Made by a program: the position numbers and the translations under genes
Notes under the pieces: model-generated
Databases searched by the model: none
What the model was told of the DNA's origin: nothing
Seen by the model: only the letters and a program-made list of their open reading frames with translations
Shown: in pieces, positions 34,100 through 42,516 of the stretch
How the letters are laid out: each line of letters starts with the position of its first letter
Numbering within the stretch: the stretch's first letter is position 1
Assembly: GCF_029211185.1 (NCBI RefSeq)
Contig: NZ_JARGDO010000006.1
Span: 62,001-126,000, forward strand
Direction of reading: 5' to 3'
Source of the DNA: Tessaracoccus caeni
Lineage (GTDB): Bacteria; Actinomycetota; Actinomycetes; Propionibacteriales; Propionibacteriaceae
Length of the DNA stretch: 64,000 nucleotides

Positions 34100-35203
34100 C
34101 TAGGAAGCTTGTTTGACGAGGTGCGCGAGTTCTCGCAGGCCGCGCTCCGCATCTGCTGCGCTGGCGTGGCTGAAGTTCAGTCGCATGGTGCCGAGGTCGA
34201 GCCCGTCGGGCGAGAACTCCTCCCCCGGCATGAACGCCACATTCTGCTCGATGGCCTTGCTGAGCAGCGGTCGGGTATCGACCGACTCCTTCAGCCGGAG
34301 CCAGTAGAACAGCCCACCCTTCGGTGTCTCCCAGATAGCGAGGTTGTGGAAGTGCTCGCGAAGCGCCGCCTCGAAGGTGTCGCGGCGCACGCGGTAGAAG
34401 CTGGCGAGAGCGCCCAGGCGTTCCGGCCAGTCCGGCGAGGTGATCGCGCGATAGACGATGTGTTGCGAGAGCCGGGAGCTATGCAGGTCGGTCGCTTGTT
34501 TGATGATGACGAGTTTACTGAAGAGGTCTTCTGACGCCGCGATATATCCGAGGCGCAGGCCCGGTGCGAAGGTCTTGGAGAAGGATCCCTGGTAGATCCA
34601 AGATCCGCCCGTCATGCGCGCTGCGACTGGTGTGCGGTCACACGGGTCGTAGACGAGGTCTCGGTAGGGGTCGTCTTCGAACAGCACGGTTCCTGCGCTT
34701 AGGCAGCGCGAGGCAACCCGATCGCGCTCGGCCTGCGTGGCGCAGATCCCCGTGGGATTGGCGAAGGTGGGCACGATGTACGCGAGGTGGGCTTGGCTGG
34801 CGGCATCGGTCGCGAGGTTGACGAACTGTGCGCCGTAAAAGCGGAACACTTGAAGCGCCGCGAGATAGGTTGGGTACTCGAGCGCGACGGGCGTCGCGGG
34901 GTCGACGACGAGCTTGGCGACGAGATCAATGCCCTGTTGGCTGCCGCTCAGGACCATCACCCGCTCCGGTGGGGCATCGACCCCCAGGGCACCGAGCTGC
35001 TCGGACACCACGGCGCGCAGTTCGGGATCGCCCTCCGTCGGCCCATATTGCAGCACCGCGGGCGGCACCACACCCTCCCACTGGGGCAGCACCTCACTCG
35101 CGGGCAGGTCCCCGGCGAAGGAGATCATGCCCGGGCGATCAATCACGTTCAGGATCGATCGGATGGGCGACGGGCGAAGCCCCTGGATACGCTGGGAGAA
35201 CAC
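34100..35203 (-). CDS. PLP-dependent aminotransferase (2-aminoadipate/LysN-like)
   Basis: A 367-residue fold-type I aminotransferase from GTG 35203 with AAGGA upstream. Visible are LQYGPTEGDPELRAVV, VMVLSGSQQGIDLVAKLV (cofactor phosphate region), YIVPTFANPTGICA, FEDDPYRDLVYD (PLP pyridine Asp) and YQGSFSKTFAPGLRLGY with the Schiff-base lysine. This is the MocR-like/LysN group without an HTH domain, acting on aminoadipate or aromatic and branched-chain keto acids. It diverges from a MarR-type gene 66 bases away, over two matching operators, so the regulator probably controls it. Confidence 0.87.
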   Translation of the reverse strand: MFSQRIQGLRPSPIRSILNVIDRPGMISFAGDLPASEVLPQWEGVVPPAVLQYGPTEGDPELRAVVSEQLGALGVDAPPERVMVLSGSQQGIDLVAKLVVDPATPVALEYPTYLAALQVFRFYGAQFVNLATDAASQAHLAYIVPTFANPTGICATQAERDRVASRCLSAGTVLFEDDPYRDLVYDPCDRTPVAARMTGGSWIYQGSFSKTFAPGLRLGYIAASEDLFSKLVIIKQATDLHSSRLSQHIVYRAITSPDWPERLGALASFYRVRRDTFEAALREHFHNLAIWETPKGGLFYWLRLKESVDTRPLLSKAIEQNVAFMPGEEFSPDGLDLGTMRLNFSHASAADAERGLRELAHLVKQAS

Positions 35204-35220
35204 GACACATCCTTGGAATA

Positions 35221-35237
35221 GGTCAACAAGCTTGACC
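35221..35237. promoter_or_regulatory. MarR-type operator 1
   Basis: GGTCAACAAGCTTGACC has 6-base inverted arms GGTCAA/TTGACC with a 5-base centre. It repeats at 35263-35279 with the same arms and spacing, both preceded by ATA, in the 66-base gap between the aminotransferase and MarR genes. Confidence 0.7.
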
Positions 35238-35262
35238 CGAGTATGGTGTGGAAAGCAGAATA

Positions 35263-35279
35263 GGTCAAGATGATTGACT
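35263..35279. promoter_or_regulatory. MarR-type operator 2, overlapping the marR start
   Basis: GGTCAAGATGATTGACT: same 6-5-6 pattern with one change in the last base. Centre-to-centre distance from operator 1 is 42 bases, four helical turns. The marR ATG (35270) lies inside it, so binding would block the gene's own expression. Confidence 0.7.
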
Positions 35280-35773
35280 CAAAACGGTCACTGGAACTCC
35301 GCGAAGACATTGAGGCGCTGTACTTCGGGTACCGAGCTTTCACGTCCATTCCCGACCGCATCCTCGCCGACCGAGGGCTTGGTCGAGCTCACCACCGCAT
35401 CCTCTATTTCGTCCAGCGAGAGCCGGGGGTCTCGATGGGGGATCTGCTGACCGTCTTGAAGGTCACCAAGCAGGCGATCCACCGACCAGTCAAAGAACTC
35501 GAATCGCTCGGTCTCATCACCGTGACACCCGATGCGCACGACAAACGTATGCGTCGTGTGGCGGCGACCGAGGCGGGCAAGCAGCTCGAAGCACAGCTCA
35601 CCGGCGAGCAGATGGGCCTGCTCGAGAGCGTGTTCCGAACTCTCGACCCCGAGGCTGAGAGGCACTGGAGAACCGCTCTGCTCCGGCTTGCGCAGGCGGG
35701 CGAAGGACAATTCGATCTGCTCGCTTCCCGAGAACGCGGAAGTAGTTCCCGCGAACGCGGAAGCAACCCGTGA
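35270..35773 (+). CDS. MarR-family transcriptional regulator
   Basis: A 167-residue winged-helix regulator. The HTH core is MGDLLTVLKVTKQAIHRPVKELESLGLITVTPD, followed by the wing HDKRMRRVAATEAG and a C-terminal dimer helix region. The last residues (SRERGSSSRERGSNP) are a short tandem repeat created by a duplicated GAACGCGGAAG motif. Two identical operators in the upstream gap, one over its own start codon, indicate autorepression and control of the divergent aminotransferase. Confidence 0.88.
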   Translation: MIDSKRSLELREDIEALYFGYRAFTSIPDRILADRGLGRAHHRILYFVQREPGVSMGDLLTVLKVTKQAIHRPVKELESLGLITVTPDAHDKRMRRVAATEAGKQLEAQLTGEQMGLLESVFRTLDPEAERHWRTALLRLAQAGEGQFDLLASRERGSSSRERGSNP

Positions 35774-35802
35774 GAATCGCAAACACTCCGCCGGCCGGCC
35801 CC

Positions 35803-37164
35803 TCAGCAGAGGAGGGGGTGTCGGATTGGTGCTCTTGTTCTTGCCGGGTTCTGAAGTAGTTGGGGTTGGGGGAGAAGGCCGACCTTGACAGGCTGAGGTC
35901 TGCTGACGATCGGTTTGCGAGTCTTGGCGTCGAAGGTGATCTGCCAGCGAGGGTTCACCAGGTCGTTTCCGGGGGGTTCGATCAGGGCGTGGTGGTGCGG
36001 GCAGGCGAGGACGAGGTTTCCCAGTGATGTGGGGCCGCCGTGTTTCCAGGGGATCACGTGGTGCGCGTCGCATTCCGCGTCCGTTGCCGTGCACCCCGGG
36101 AAGACGCACTCGCCGTCTCTCACCGATAGGGCTCTGCGGATGGCGGGGGTGACGAACCGGTGCGCGACGCCGACGTCCAGGATCTCGGAATCACCACCGA
36201 GCACGATGGGCAGAATCTCCGCGTCGCACAGCATTCGGCGGAGTTCGCCAGCCGGGATCTTGTTGCCGGAGGACAGGATGCCTGCGGTACGGGCCTTGGT
36301 GTGGAGGTCTTCTTCTTTGATGGTGACGATCACCGTCGCCGGTGTCCGACGACGGCCACTCCGGGTGGTGGGCTGTGCGGCGAGCTGGGTGAGGGCGTCG
36401 GCGTAGCGCCGCTCCCGGGTGATCTCTTTTCGTGCCGCGTCCACGGGCTTGTCGCGTTCGGCTCGTTTCTGTGCGGCGACGAGGTGGTGCAGCGTGTTGA
36501 TCAAGGGCTCGGCTTCGAGGTGTGGGAGACAGCCACGAAACCAGGTAGAGCCTTCGCCGTCGTCGCCGAAGGTGAAGGAGCGTCGTCTCAGCGCTATGCG
36601 ACGTTGTTCTGCGAGCACACGGTCTTCATCGTCGGGCGAGGGAACCAGCTCTGGAGCCACTCGCTGGAGCGCTTCCTTTGCCTTGGCTGATAGTTCGGTG
36701 GGCGTGGAGGTGGTCGCGTCGTTCACCAGCAGCCGGGTGATCTTCTCGGCTTGGGTACGGGTGAGATCCAGGGGTAACTCTTTCATCGCTCTGACCACAC
36801 CTCGGGCGTGCTCGGTGGAGATGACCCCTTCCAGCACAGCTGTCGCGATGGCAGGGTTCCGGGTGAGGTCTCGGCCTTGGAAGATAGCCCGGTTGGCGTC
36901 TTTGCCGTCGCGGTGCTCGGTCTGCGCGATCAGCGTGTTCAGCGGTGTGCGGGTGACCAGGATCGCGGCATTCCTGCGTTCGACGGTGGCGGTGAGCACG
37001 GCCGCGACGCCGGCCATCCGGTCGGCGGTCTTGCGGGCCTGCCACATCAGGTCGAGGAGTTCCGGTTCGGGCAGGTGCTCCCACTCGGCGGGGTCGATAT
37101 GCGCGACCCACCCCGAGAGGGCCTTGAGGGCCTCCCTGGTGCTGGTTCGCGCTATGTTCTTCAT
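35803..37164 (-). CDS. DUF222 / HNH endonuclease domain protein (13E12 family)
   Basis: About 453 residues from ATG 37164; the frame stays open up to 37314, so an upstream start is possible. The N-terminal two thirds are DUF222 (helical, with ALSGWVAHIDPAEWEHLPEPELLDLM). The C-terminal HNH domain is complete: CVFPGCTATDAECDAHHVIPWKHGG, then LVLACPHHHALIEP, with metal-binding Cys/His residues. These '13E12 repeat' genes are abundant and variable in actinobacteria and behave like mobile or selfish elements; the activity is uncharacterised. Four 21-bp-spaced direct repeats lie just upstream (37215-37288). Confidence 0.85.
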   Translation of the reverse strand: MKNIARTSTREALKALSGWVAHIDPAEWEHLPEPELLDLMWQARKTADRMAGVAAVLTATVERRNAAILVTRTPLNTLIAQTEHRDGKDANRAIFQGRDLTRNPAIATAVLEGVISTEHARGVVRAMKELPLDLTRTQAEKITRLLVNDATTSTPTELSAKAKEALQRVAPELVPSPDDEDRVLAEQRRIALRRRSFTFGDDGEGSTWFRGCLPHLEAEPLINTLHHLVAAQKRAERDKPVDAARKEITRERRYADALTQLAAQPTTRSGRRRTPATVIVTIKEEDLHTKARTAGILSSGNKIPAGELRRMLCDAEILPIVLGGDSEILDVGVAHRFVTPAIRRALSVRDGECVFPGCTATDAECDAHHVIPWKHGGPTSLGNLVLACPHHHALIEPPGNDLVNPRWQITFDAKTRKPIVSRPQPVKVGLLPQPQLLQNPARTRAPIRHPLLC

Positions 37165-37214
37165 ACCGGAAACGCTACGCCAACCGACCGACAAAACCGA
37201 TCGTGTGAACGATT

Positions 37215-37288
37215 CGGGCAACACCATCGCGGGTACGGGCAACACCTGGCCCCATCCGGGCAACACTTCCAGGTACCCGGGCGACACC
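37215..37288. repeat. four 21-bp-spaced direct repeats upstream of the HNH gene
   Basis: CGGGCAACACC begins at 37215, 37236 and 37257, and CGGGCGACACC at 37278, an exact 21-base period. Only the 11-base motif is conserved; the other ten bases vary. The period is two DNA turns and also seven codons. Confidence 0.85.
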
Positions 37289-37381
37289 GAGGGGTCGGCC
37301 GGCGGTAGTCCCATCTGACGGGCGGACTTCCGGATTCGATCTGAATCCTCGTTGACAAGGCTCTTTACCCATAGACGACGA

Positions 37382-37424
37382 CGCGTCGAGGCGAAGGCGC
37401 GACGTGCGTCCTCGCCTCGACGCG
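37382..37424 (-). terminator. hairpin after the merR-type gene
   Basis: CGCGTCGAGGCGA (37382-37394) and TCGCCTCGACGCG (37412-37424) are perfect 13-base inverted repeats. The structure begins six bases beyond the merR stop, so it could end that transcript, though no T-run follows. Confidence 0.5.
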
Positions 37425-37430
37425 AGCTGC

Positions 37431-38258
37431 TCAGGCGAGAGGGAGGCAGATGTCGGTGACCAGTTCGTCCTCGCTGACCTGATCGGGCGTGGTCAGGTAG
37501 AGGTTGAACGCCCGGCCGCCGATCGTGTCGCCGCTCGCGAGACTCAGGTTGTCAGCCGCGAGGCGGGCGCCGAGGTGGGCGTGCGCGTCGCCGATCTGGG
37601 CGAACGAACCCAGCACCCTTGCAACGAGGCAATCGCGCTCGGGCAACTCCAAGATCTCCAGTGGCGCCTCCGCGCGGGTGCCAGGGGCGACGGGCAGGAA
37701 GATCGAGAGGTCGACGTCGTGCTCCGTGTACTGGTCGTCGTGTTCGATGACGCCACATGGTCCGATGGGCGTGATGCCTTGAGCAGCGAGGAGCGGCATC
37801 ATCTGCGCCCAGAGCTGACCTTCGTCGGAGTAGGTGGGGACGGTCCCTCGCAGGGTGACGACGGTCATCGCGGGGATGGTGGTGCGGCTGATGGTGATCG
37901 ACATGGTGGGTTCTCCTTCGTCGAGCAGGCGGTTGATGAGAGACAGCCGTGTCTGGGCCGCGCGCAGGTCGTCGGCCAGGCTCTCGCGCTGCAACCGCAG
38001 GGCGTGGGGCCAGGCCGGGGTGCCGCGGGCGGCGAGGAGGGCGCCGATGGCGGAGACGCCGAACCCGACGTCGCGCAGATTCCGGATGTCCGTCGCGTCG
38101 GCCAGTTGGTGTGGCGCGTAGCGGCGGTATCCGGTCCACGCGTCGACGTGTGCGGGCACCAGGACGCCGTGGGCGTCGTAGTGGCGCAGCATCCGCACCG
38201 ACAGTCGGCTCCGTGAGCTGAACTGACCAATCGTCAGAAGGTTCGTGGTTTCGGCCAT
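37431..38258 (-). CDS. MerR-family regulator with GyrI-like effector domain
   Basis: A 275-residue regulator. The MerR DNA-binding domain is at the N-terminus (LLTIGQFSSRSRLSVRMLRHYDAHGVLVPAHVD, YRRYAPHQLADATDIRNLRDVGFGV), followed by a coiled-coil dimerisation helix (about 85-115) and a C-terminal GyrI/AraC effector-binding-like domain (about 120-275, VVTLRGTVPTYSDEGQLWAQM). This is BmrR-like architecture for sensing hydrophobic or drug-like molecules. No cysteine metal site is present. No obvious target gene is adjacent; the long non-coding stretch upstream may hold its promoter. Confidence 0.87.
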   Translation of the reverse strand: MAETTNLLTIGQFSSRSRLSVRMLRHYDAHGVLVPAHVDAWTGYRRYAPHQLADATDIRNLRDVGFGVSAIGALLAARGTPAWPHALRLQRESLADDLRAAQTRLSLINRLLDEGEPTMSITISRTTIPAMTVVTLRGTVPTYSDEGQLWAQMMPLLAAQGITPIGPCGVIEHDDQYTEHDVDLSIFLPVAPGTRAEAPLEILELPERDCLVARVLGSFAQIGDAHAHLGARLAADNLSLASGDTIGGRAFNLYLTTPDQVSEDELVTDICLPLA

Positions 38259-38922
38259 GAGTCCAGCATGCCGCCTGACATCGTGTGAGGGTCAACCCCG
38301 ACCCTTCGACGACGACGTCGATACGCGCATCCAGGCGTCCTCGGGCGCGTCGTCCGCCCCTCCGTTTGCAGCCGTCCGAGCCCTCGATGGCAGCCGCAGA
38401 AAATTTCTCGAACTTTTTTCCGGATTCGCGTCATAACGCGTCGACTTTCGTGTCTTTACGTATAGCGACGTCGGGCATGGGGGTGCCCGATAGGCCAACG
38501 GCAGCTGGATGGGGGTCCAGTTCGGAGATGGGGATCTCTGGCCGGAAGGTCACGCTGACTAGCCCTTCGGGGCTGGTGACGTGCCGGTCGATTTCGGGAA
38601 CCTGCTGGGGGGCAGGTTTCCCGAGACCGGAGCGCACTCTTGGGGCGAAGGATGAGGGAGACGAAGGACGGCCGCGGATTGTGTGCCGTACCGGAGTCCT
38701 CGCACTTCGGCGGACGTGTCGGAAGACGACGTTCAGCGAAGCGTGAGCCATGGGGATGGGCCCGCGAGGTCCTTCGAAGCTCCTGACGGGCGCGGTGTCG
38801 ATGATCAATAGTCGGCACCGCGCCCCTTTCAGTTCCAGGGCGCAGCCGCTTTCATGGCACGACCTTCCTGCCGCGCCGTCGTTCCCAGGTTGGGCCATCA
38901 GGCCCAAAGGCGCAGGTGTTTG
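38259..38922. other. 660-base stretch with no gene assigned
   Basis: Open frames exist on both strands (for example 38431-38907 minus, 38285-38746 plus), but none shows a recognisable domain. A short AT-rich block (GAAAATTTCTCGAACTTTTTT, about 38399-38419) stands out in GC-rich surroundings, followed by CGTCATAACGCG. It may hold the merR promoter, a decayed gene or a small RNA. I see nothing firm. Confidence 0.4.
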
Positions 38923-39789
38923 TCAGGGGACGTTGAGTTCAGGATCCTCTTCGTGCAGATGACGCCTCGCGTCGTTGACATAGGCGTAGTAGACCCCGAT
39001 CAAGAGTCCGCCGCCGACGAAGTTGCCTATGAGCGCGATCGCCACGTTGCCGATGGCCAGGCCGACGTCGATGCCGTCGCGCAGCCCGACGATCAGGAAC
39101 AGCACCGTGTTGGCGACGGAGTGCTCCAGTCCGAGGAAGGCGAAGATGAACACCGCGGCGAGCATCGCGCACATCTTGGCGAAGTCGGCCTTCACGTAGC
39201 CGTTGTAGACCAGCAGCATGGCCACGTTGATCATGAAGTTACAGAGGATGGCGCGCACGAACAGGTCGCCCCAGCCCATCGGACCGGCGCTGACATACGC
39301 CAGCTTCGTGTCGACGGAGTGCACCATCTGGTCGAGCACGGCGCCGGAGGCGAGCGTCGAGAACCGGAGGAACGCCGCCAGCAGCAAGCCGCCCAGCGCA
39401 TTGCCCAGGTAACACAGCCCCATGATCCCGAACGCCCTCGGCCAGGTCACGCCGTGGTAGTAGCGGCCGATAGTGACCACCATCATGTTCGACGTCAGCA
39501 GCTCGGACTTCGTGTAATAGATGAAGATCAGCGCCCAACCGAACACCAGCGAGCCGATCACCTTGCCGAGGCCGGTGAGCGACGTCTCCCCTAGCTGGAG
39601 CCCCGCGAAGACGGACACCGTCGTGTAGTAGGCGGCGTAGAAGACGCCGATCAGGATGCCGGCCATGGCGGCCCGCTGGATATAAGGGATGGTCGCGGAG
39701 CGCGACATGTCGTCCTTGACGTGGAGTGCGTCCAGGGTGGCTTGGATGAACTCGCGTCCGGGGAAGATGTGCCCCATGTCTTTGGCCAT
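38923..39789 (-). CDS. formate/nitrite transporter family channel
   Basis: A 288-residue FNT protein with six membrane segments. Features include AGILIGVFYAAYYTTVS near the first helix, SELLTSNMMV (the omega-loop region lining the pore), LCNFMINVAMLL and LGLEHSVANTVLF containing the conserved central His that couples protons, and GNFVGGGLLIG in the last helix. It is a pentameric channel for formate, nitrite or related small anions. Which anion is not decidable; no pyruvate-formate lyase or nitrite reductase gene is nearby. Confidence 0.92.
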   Translation of the reverse strand: MAKDMGHIFPGREFIQATLDALHVKDDMSRSATIPYIQRAAMAGILIGVFYAAYYTTVSVFAGLQLGETSLTGLGKVIGSLVFGWALIFIYYTKSELLTSNMMVVTIGRYYHGVTWPRAFGIMGLCYLGNALGGLLLAAFLRFSTLASGAVLDQMVHSVDTKLAYVSAGPMGWGDLFVRAILCNFMINVAMLLVYNGYVKADFAKMCAMLAAVFIFAFLGLEHSVANTVLFLIVGLRDGIDVGLAIGNVAIALIGNFVGGGLLIGVYYAYVNDARRHLHEEDPELNVP

Positions 39790-39886
39790 GAGGTAATGCT
39801 TCCATGAACCATTCCGGCAGAGATAGGGGACCCATGGTTAAGGCCTGGCAGTACCATCTGTCTGCGGGACCGCTTACTCTGGTGGG

Positions 39887-40849
39887 GTGAGTAGAGAGAC
39901 CATCCCCGATGTCGGCGGGTGGTTCCGTACCGCGCGCGACGGATCCGTCACCCTTCCTGCCTGGTCGCCGGGCATCACCGGGTTTGGGCGGTCGTCGTCC
40001 GACGCCGACGTGGAGAAGGCGCTGCAGACATTCCGCGACCGGCCCACCCTGGTGCTCACCGGGGCCGGCATGTCGACCGGATCCGGTCTCCCCGACTATC
40101 GCGGCCGGCATGCGGTGCCGCGCAGCCCCATGACCTACCAGGAGTTCATCGGCGAGGAACTGTCTCGTCGTCGCTATTGGGCGCGCAGTTTCGTCGGGTG
40201 GCAGGCGTTCTGCCGGGCGAAGCCCAACACCGCCCACCTCGCGCTGGCACGCCTGGGTGCGCTCACGCCGATCACCGCGGTGGTCACCCAGAACGTCGAC
40301 GAGCTGCATCAGGCCGCCGGCTCGCGGCCGGTGGTCGACCTGCATGGTCGGCTCTCGTTGGTGGTGTGCCTCGGCTGCACGCGAGTGATCCGTCGCGCCG
40401 ACCTGCAGGACGAGCTGGTTCAGCTGAACCCGGAGTTCGCCGCCCGTCTTGACCATCTCGCCCGCGACGCGGCGACGGCGCCCGACGGTGATGCCGAGGT
40501 CGACCGCACCGAAGACTTCCGCTATCCCGACTGCGCGTCGTGCGGCGGAATGCTCAAACCCGAGGTGGTCTTCTTCGGTGAGAATGCCCGACGCGAGGTG
40601 CTGTCCCGCGCGATGGCGGCCGCCGAGGTGGCGAAGGCCGTGGTGGTGCTCGGCTCCAGCCTGACGGTGATGAGCGGCCTGCGGTTCGCGCGGGCCGCCG
40701 CGCGCGACGGCAAGCCCGTGGTGATCGTCAATGACGGCGCCACTCGGGGAGACGATCTGGCCACCGCTCGTGTGCACGGCCGCCTCGACCGGGTGCTGAG
40801 CCGGTGGGTGCAGCTCGCGGCCACGCGCTCGTCGGCCGGTCGGGCATGA
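39887..40849 (+). CDS. Sir2-family NAD-dependent protein deacylase
   Basis: A 320-residue sirtuin from GTG 39887. NAD-binding motifs are LVLTGAGMSTGSGLPDYRG and VVTQNVDELHQAAG, with the catalytic His in DLHGRLSLVVC. The zinc site has four cysteines: CLGC and CASCG about 55 residues apart. EVVFFGENAR and VLGSSLTVMSG follow. It removes acyl groups from lysines using NAD. The insertion between the two Cys pairs is long. Its stop overlaps the start of a fructosamine-kinase-like gene (ATGA), so the two are co-translated. Confidence 0.93.
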   Translation: MSRETIPDVGGWFRTARDGSVTLPAWSPGITGFGRSSSDADVEKALQTFRDRPTLVLTGAGMSTGSGLPDYRGRHAVPRSPMTYQEFIGEELSRRRYWARSFVGWQAFCRAKPNTAHLALARLGALTPITAVVTQNVDELHQAAGSRPVVDLHGRLSLVVCLGCTRVIRRADLQDELVQLNPEFAARLDHLARDAATAPDGDAEVDRTEDFRYPDCASCGGMLKPEVVFFGENARREVLSRAMAAAEVAKAVVVLGSSLTVMSGLRFARAAARDGKPVVIVNDGATRGDDLATARVHGRLDRVLSRWVQLAATRSSAGRA

Positions 40850-41637
40850 CCCGCGGATACCGCAAGACGGGCAGCGCCCAGGCTGTTGCCAGTGAAGTGG
40901 CCAGCTTGGCGTGGCTGGCCCAGGCCGCGGACGAGTGCGGTGGCGCGCCGGTGGTCGAGGTGCTCGGCACCGGGCCCACCTGGATCGAGACGCGCTACGT
41001 CTCGGAAGCTGCGCCCACGCTCCAGGCGGCCGAGGAGTTCGGACGATGCCTGGCCCGCACCCACGCTGCCGGCGCCGACTGGTGGGGTCAGCCGCCGCCG
41101 GGCCTGGCACCCGAGGCGCTGCGCACCACCAACCTGGCCAAGCCCGCGTCGTCGCGCCCGGTGTGGGGAAGCTGGGGCGAGTTCTTCGCCGAGGCCAGGA
41201 TCCTGCCCTACGTGGATCAGCTCAGGCTGAGCCCCGACGACGACCGCCTCCTCCGGCGGGCCGCCGACGTGATCGCGTCGGGAGCCTGGGACGCGCCGCA
41301 GCCCGGGCTGTGCGGGGAGGTGGCTCGCATCCACGGCGATCTGTGGGGCGGCAATGTGCTCTGGACCGCGGGCGGTGGTGTGCTCATCGACGCCTGCGCC
41401 TACGGCAGCCACGCCGAGGCCGATCTCGCCGATCTGGCCCTCTTCGGCTCGCCGCATCTCGACCGCACCGTCGCGGCCTACGACGAGGTCAGCCCGTTGG
41501 CCGACGGCTGGCGCGACCGCGTCGTCGTACATCAGCTGCACATGCTGCTGATCCACGTCGTGCTGTTCGGCGGCTCCTACCTGGGCTCGACGCTGCGGGC
41601 CGCCAAGAAAGCTGCCGAGCCCGGTTATCGCGGTTGA
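40846..41637 (+). CDS. fructosamine kinase family protein
   Basis: A 263-residue kinase of the fructosamine/ketosamine-3-kinase group (aminoglycoside phosphotransferase fold). The ATG at 40846 overlaps the sirtuin stop. The catalytic loop is RIHGDLWGGNVLW with the Asp and Asn in place, the metal Asp is in GVLIDACAYGSHAEADLADLALFG, and the N-terminal nucleotide region is somewhat short. Family enzymes phosphorylate sugar adducts on lysines or small amines so they fall off. Coupling to a lysine deacylase suggests a shared role in clearing lysine modifications; this is inference. Confidence 0.87.
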   Translation: MTRGYRKTGSAQAVASEVASLAWLAQAADECGGAPVVEVLGTGPTWIETRYVSEAAPTLQAAEEFGRCLARTHAAGADWWGQPPPGLAPEALRTTNLAKPASSRPVWGSWGEFFAEARILPYVDQLRLSPDDDRLLRRAADVIASGAWDAPQPGLCGEVARIHGDLWGGNVLWTAGGGVLIDACAYGSHAEADLADLALFGSPHLDRTVAAYDEVSPLADGWRDRVVVHQLHMLLIHVVLFGGSYLGSTLRAAKKAAEPGYRG

Positions 41638-41841
41638 TTCCGTACGGCTCCGACGATTATCGGGGCTGAATCTGTCAGGTGTCGGGCCGATCAGGCATCA
41701 GCGGGGTTCTGAAAATCAGCATGCTGATATCCGCAACCCCGATAACGGCAGTTCGCCGGGGGACTGAACGAAATCAGCCTCGATAGTCCACGCGGTCCTC
41801 ACCCCGCATCCGCGTGCTCAGGACGTGCCTAGACTGGCCGC
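41638..41841. repeat. intergenic stretch with nested inverted repeats
   Basis: GATTATCGGGGCTGA (about 41655) can pair with TCAGCCTCGATAGTC (about 41774), enclosing further pairs: AGCGGGGTT with AACCCCG, and the perfect 14-base palindrome ATCAGCATGCTGAT. TTATCG-GG-TG occurs three times, once in the last codons of the kinase gene. It could fold into a branched RNA or terminator. Confidence 0.5.
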
Positions 41842-42444
41842 ATGACGACGACTGTTGATTTCTGGTTCGATCCCACCTGCCCCTTCGCCTGGATGACGTC
41901 CCGCTGGATGCTCGAGGTGGAGAAGGTGCGCGACGTGAAGACCGTCTTCCACGTGATGAGCCTTTCCGTGCTCAACGAGGGCCGCGACCTGCCCGAGGAC
42001 TACCGCGCCCACATGGACGCCGCGTGGGTTCCCGCGCGCGCCTCCCTGTTGGTTGAGCAGCGTCACGGCTCGGAGAAGCTGGCCGAGTTCTACACCGCCC
42101 TCGGTACCCGCTTCCACCCGCGCGACGAGGAACGCAGCCTGGAGACCATCGCGGCAGCGCTCGCCGAGGTGGGGGCCGACGCCGACATTCTGGAGATCGC
42201 GCAAACCGATGCCATAGACGACGACCTGCGCCGCTCGCACAACGAGGGCATGGAGCCGGTCGGCCAGGACGTCGGCACCCCCGTCGTCCGGATCAACGGC
42301 ATGAGCCTGTTCGGGCCCGTCATCTCGCCTGCCCCGAAGGGTGAAGAGGCCGGTCAGCTGTTCGACGGCGTCGAGAAGGTCACGGCCTACCCCGGCTTCT
42401 TCGAGTTGAAGCGCAGCCGCACCGTCGGCCCGATCTTCGACTGA
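41842..42444 (+). CDS. DsbA-like protein, mycothiol-dependent nitroreductase (Rv2466c) relative
   Basis: A 200-residue thioredoxin-fold protein with a helical insertion. It matches the Rv2466c pattern along its length ([22 protein letters not shown] split here; [39 protein letters not shown]). Rv2466c of Mycobacterium tuberculosis uses mycothiol and a CPWC active site. Here the motif is CPFA, leaving one cysteine (about residue 14), so it should work as a monothiol enzyme or transferase. It lies upstream of a flavodoxin-like gene, same strand. Confidence 0.85.
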   Translation: MTTTVDFWFDPTCPFAWMTSRWMLEVEKVRDVKTVFHVMSLSVLNEGRDLPEDYRAHMDAAWVPARASLLVEQRHGSEKLAEFYTALGTRFHPRDEERSLETIAAALAEVGADADILEIAQTDAIDDDLRRSHNEGMEPVGQDVGTPVVRINGMSLFGPVISPAPKGEEAGQLFDGVEKVTAYPGFFELKRSRTVGPIFD

Positions 42445-42516
42445 TACCACCTGGTGACGCTTCGCTAACCCCACCCCGACGAAAGGCCGGAGAGCCCGCT
42501 GACTAGGGTGGAACCC

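Noticed and set aside
38431-38907. Minus-strand frame of ~158 codons (and a plus-strand frame 38285-38746) as possible genes
   Set aside because: Neither has a recognisable domain or a convincing ribosome site, and they overlap each other antisense; left as an unexplained gap.
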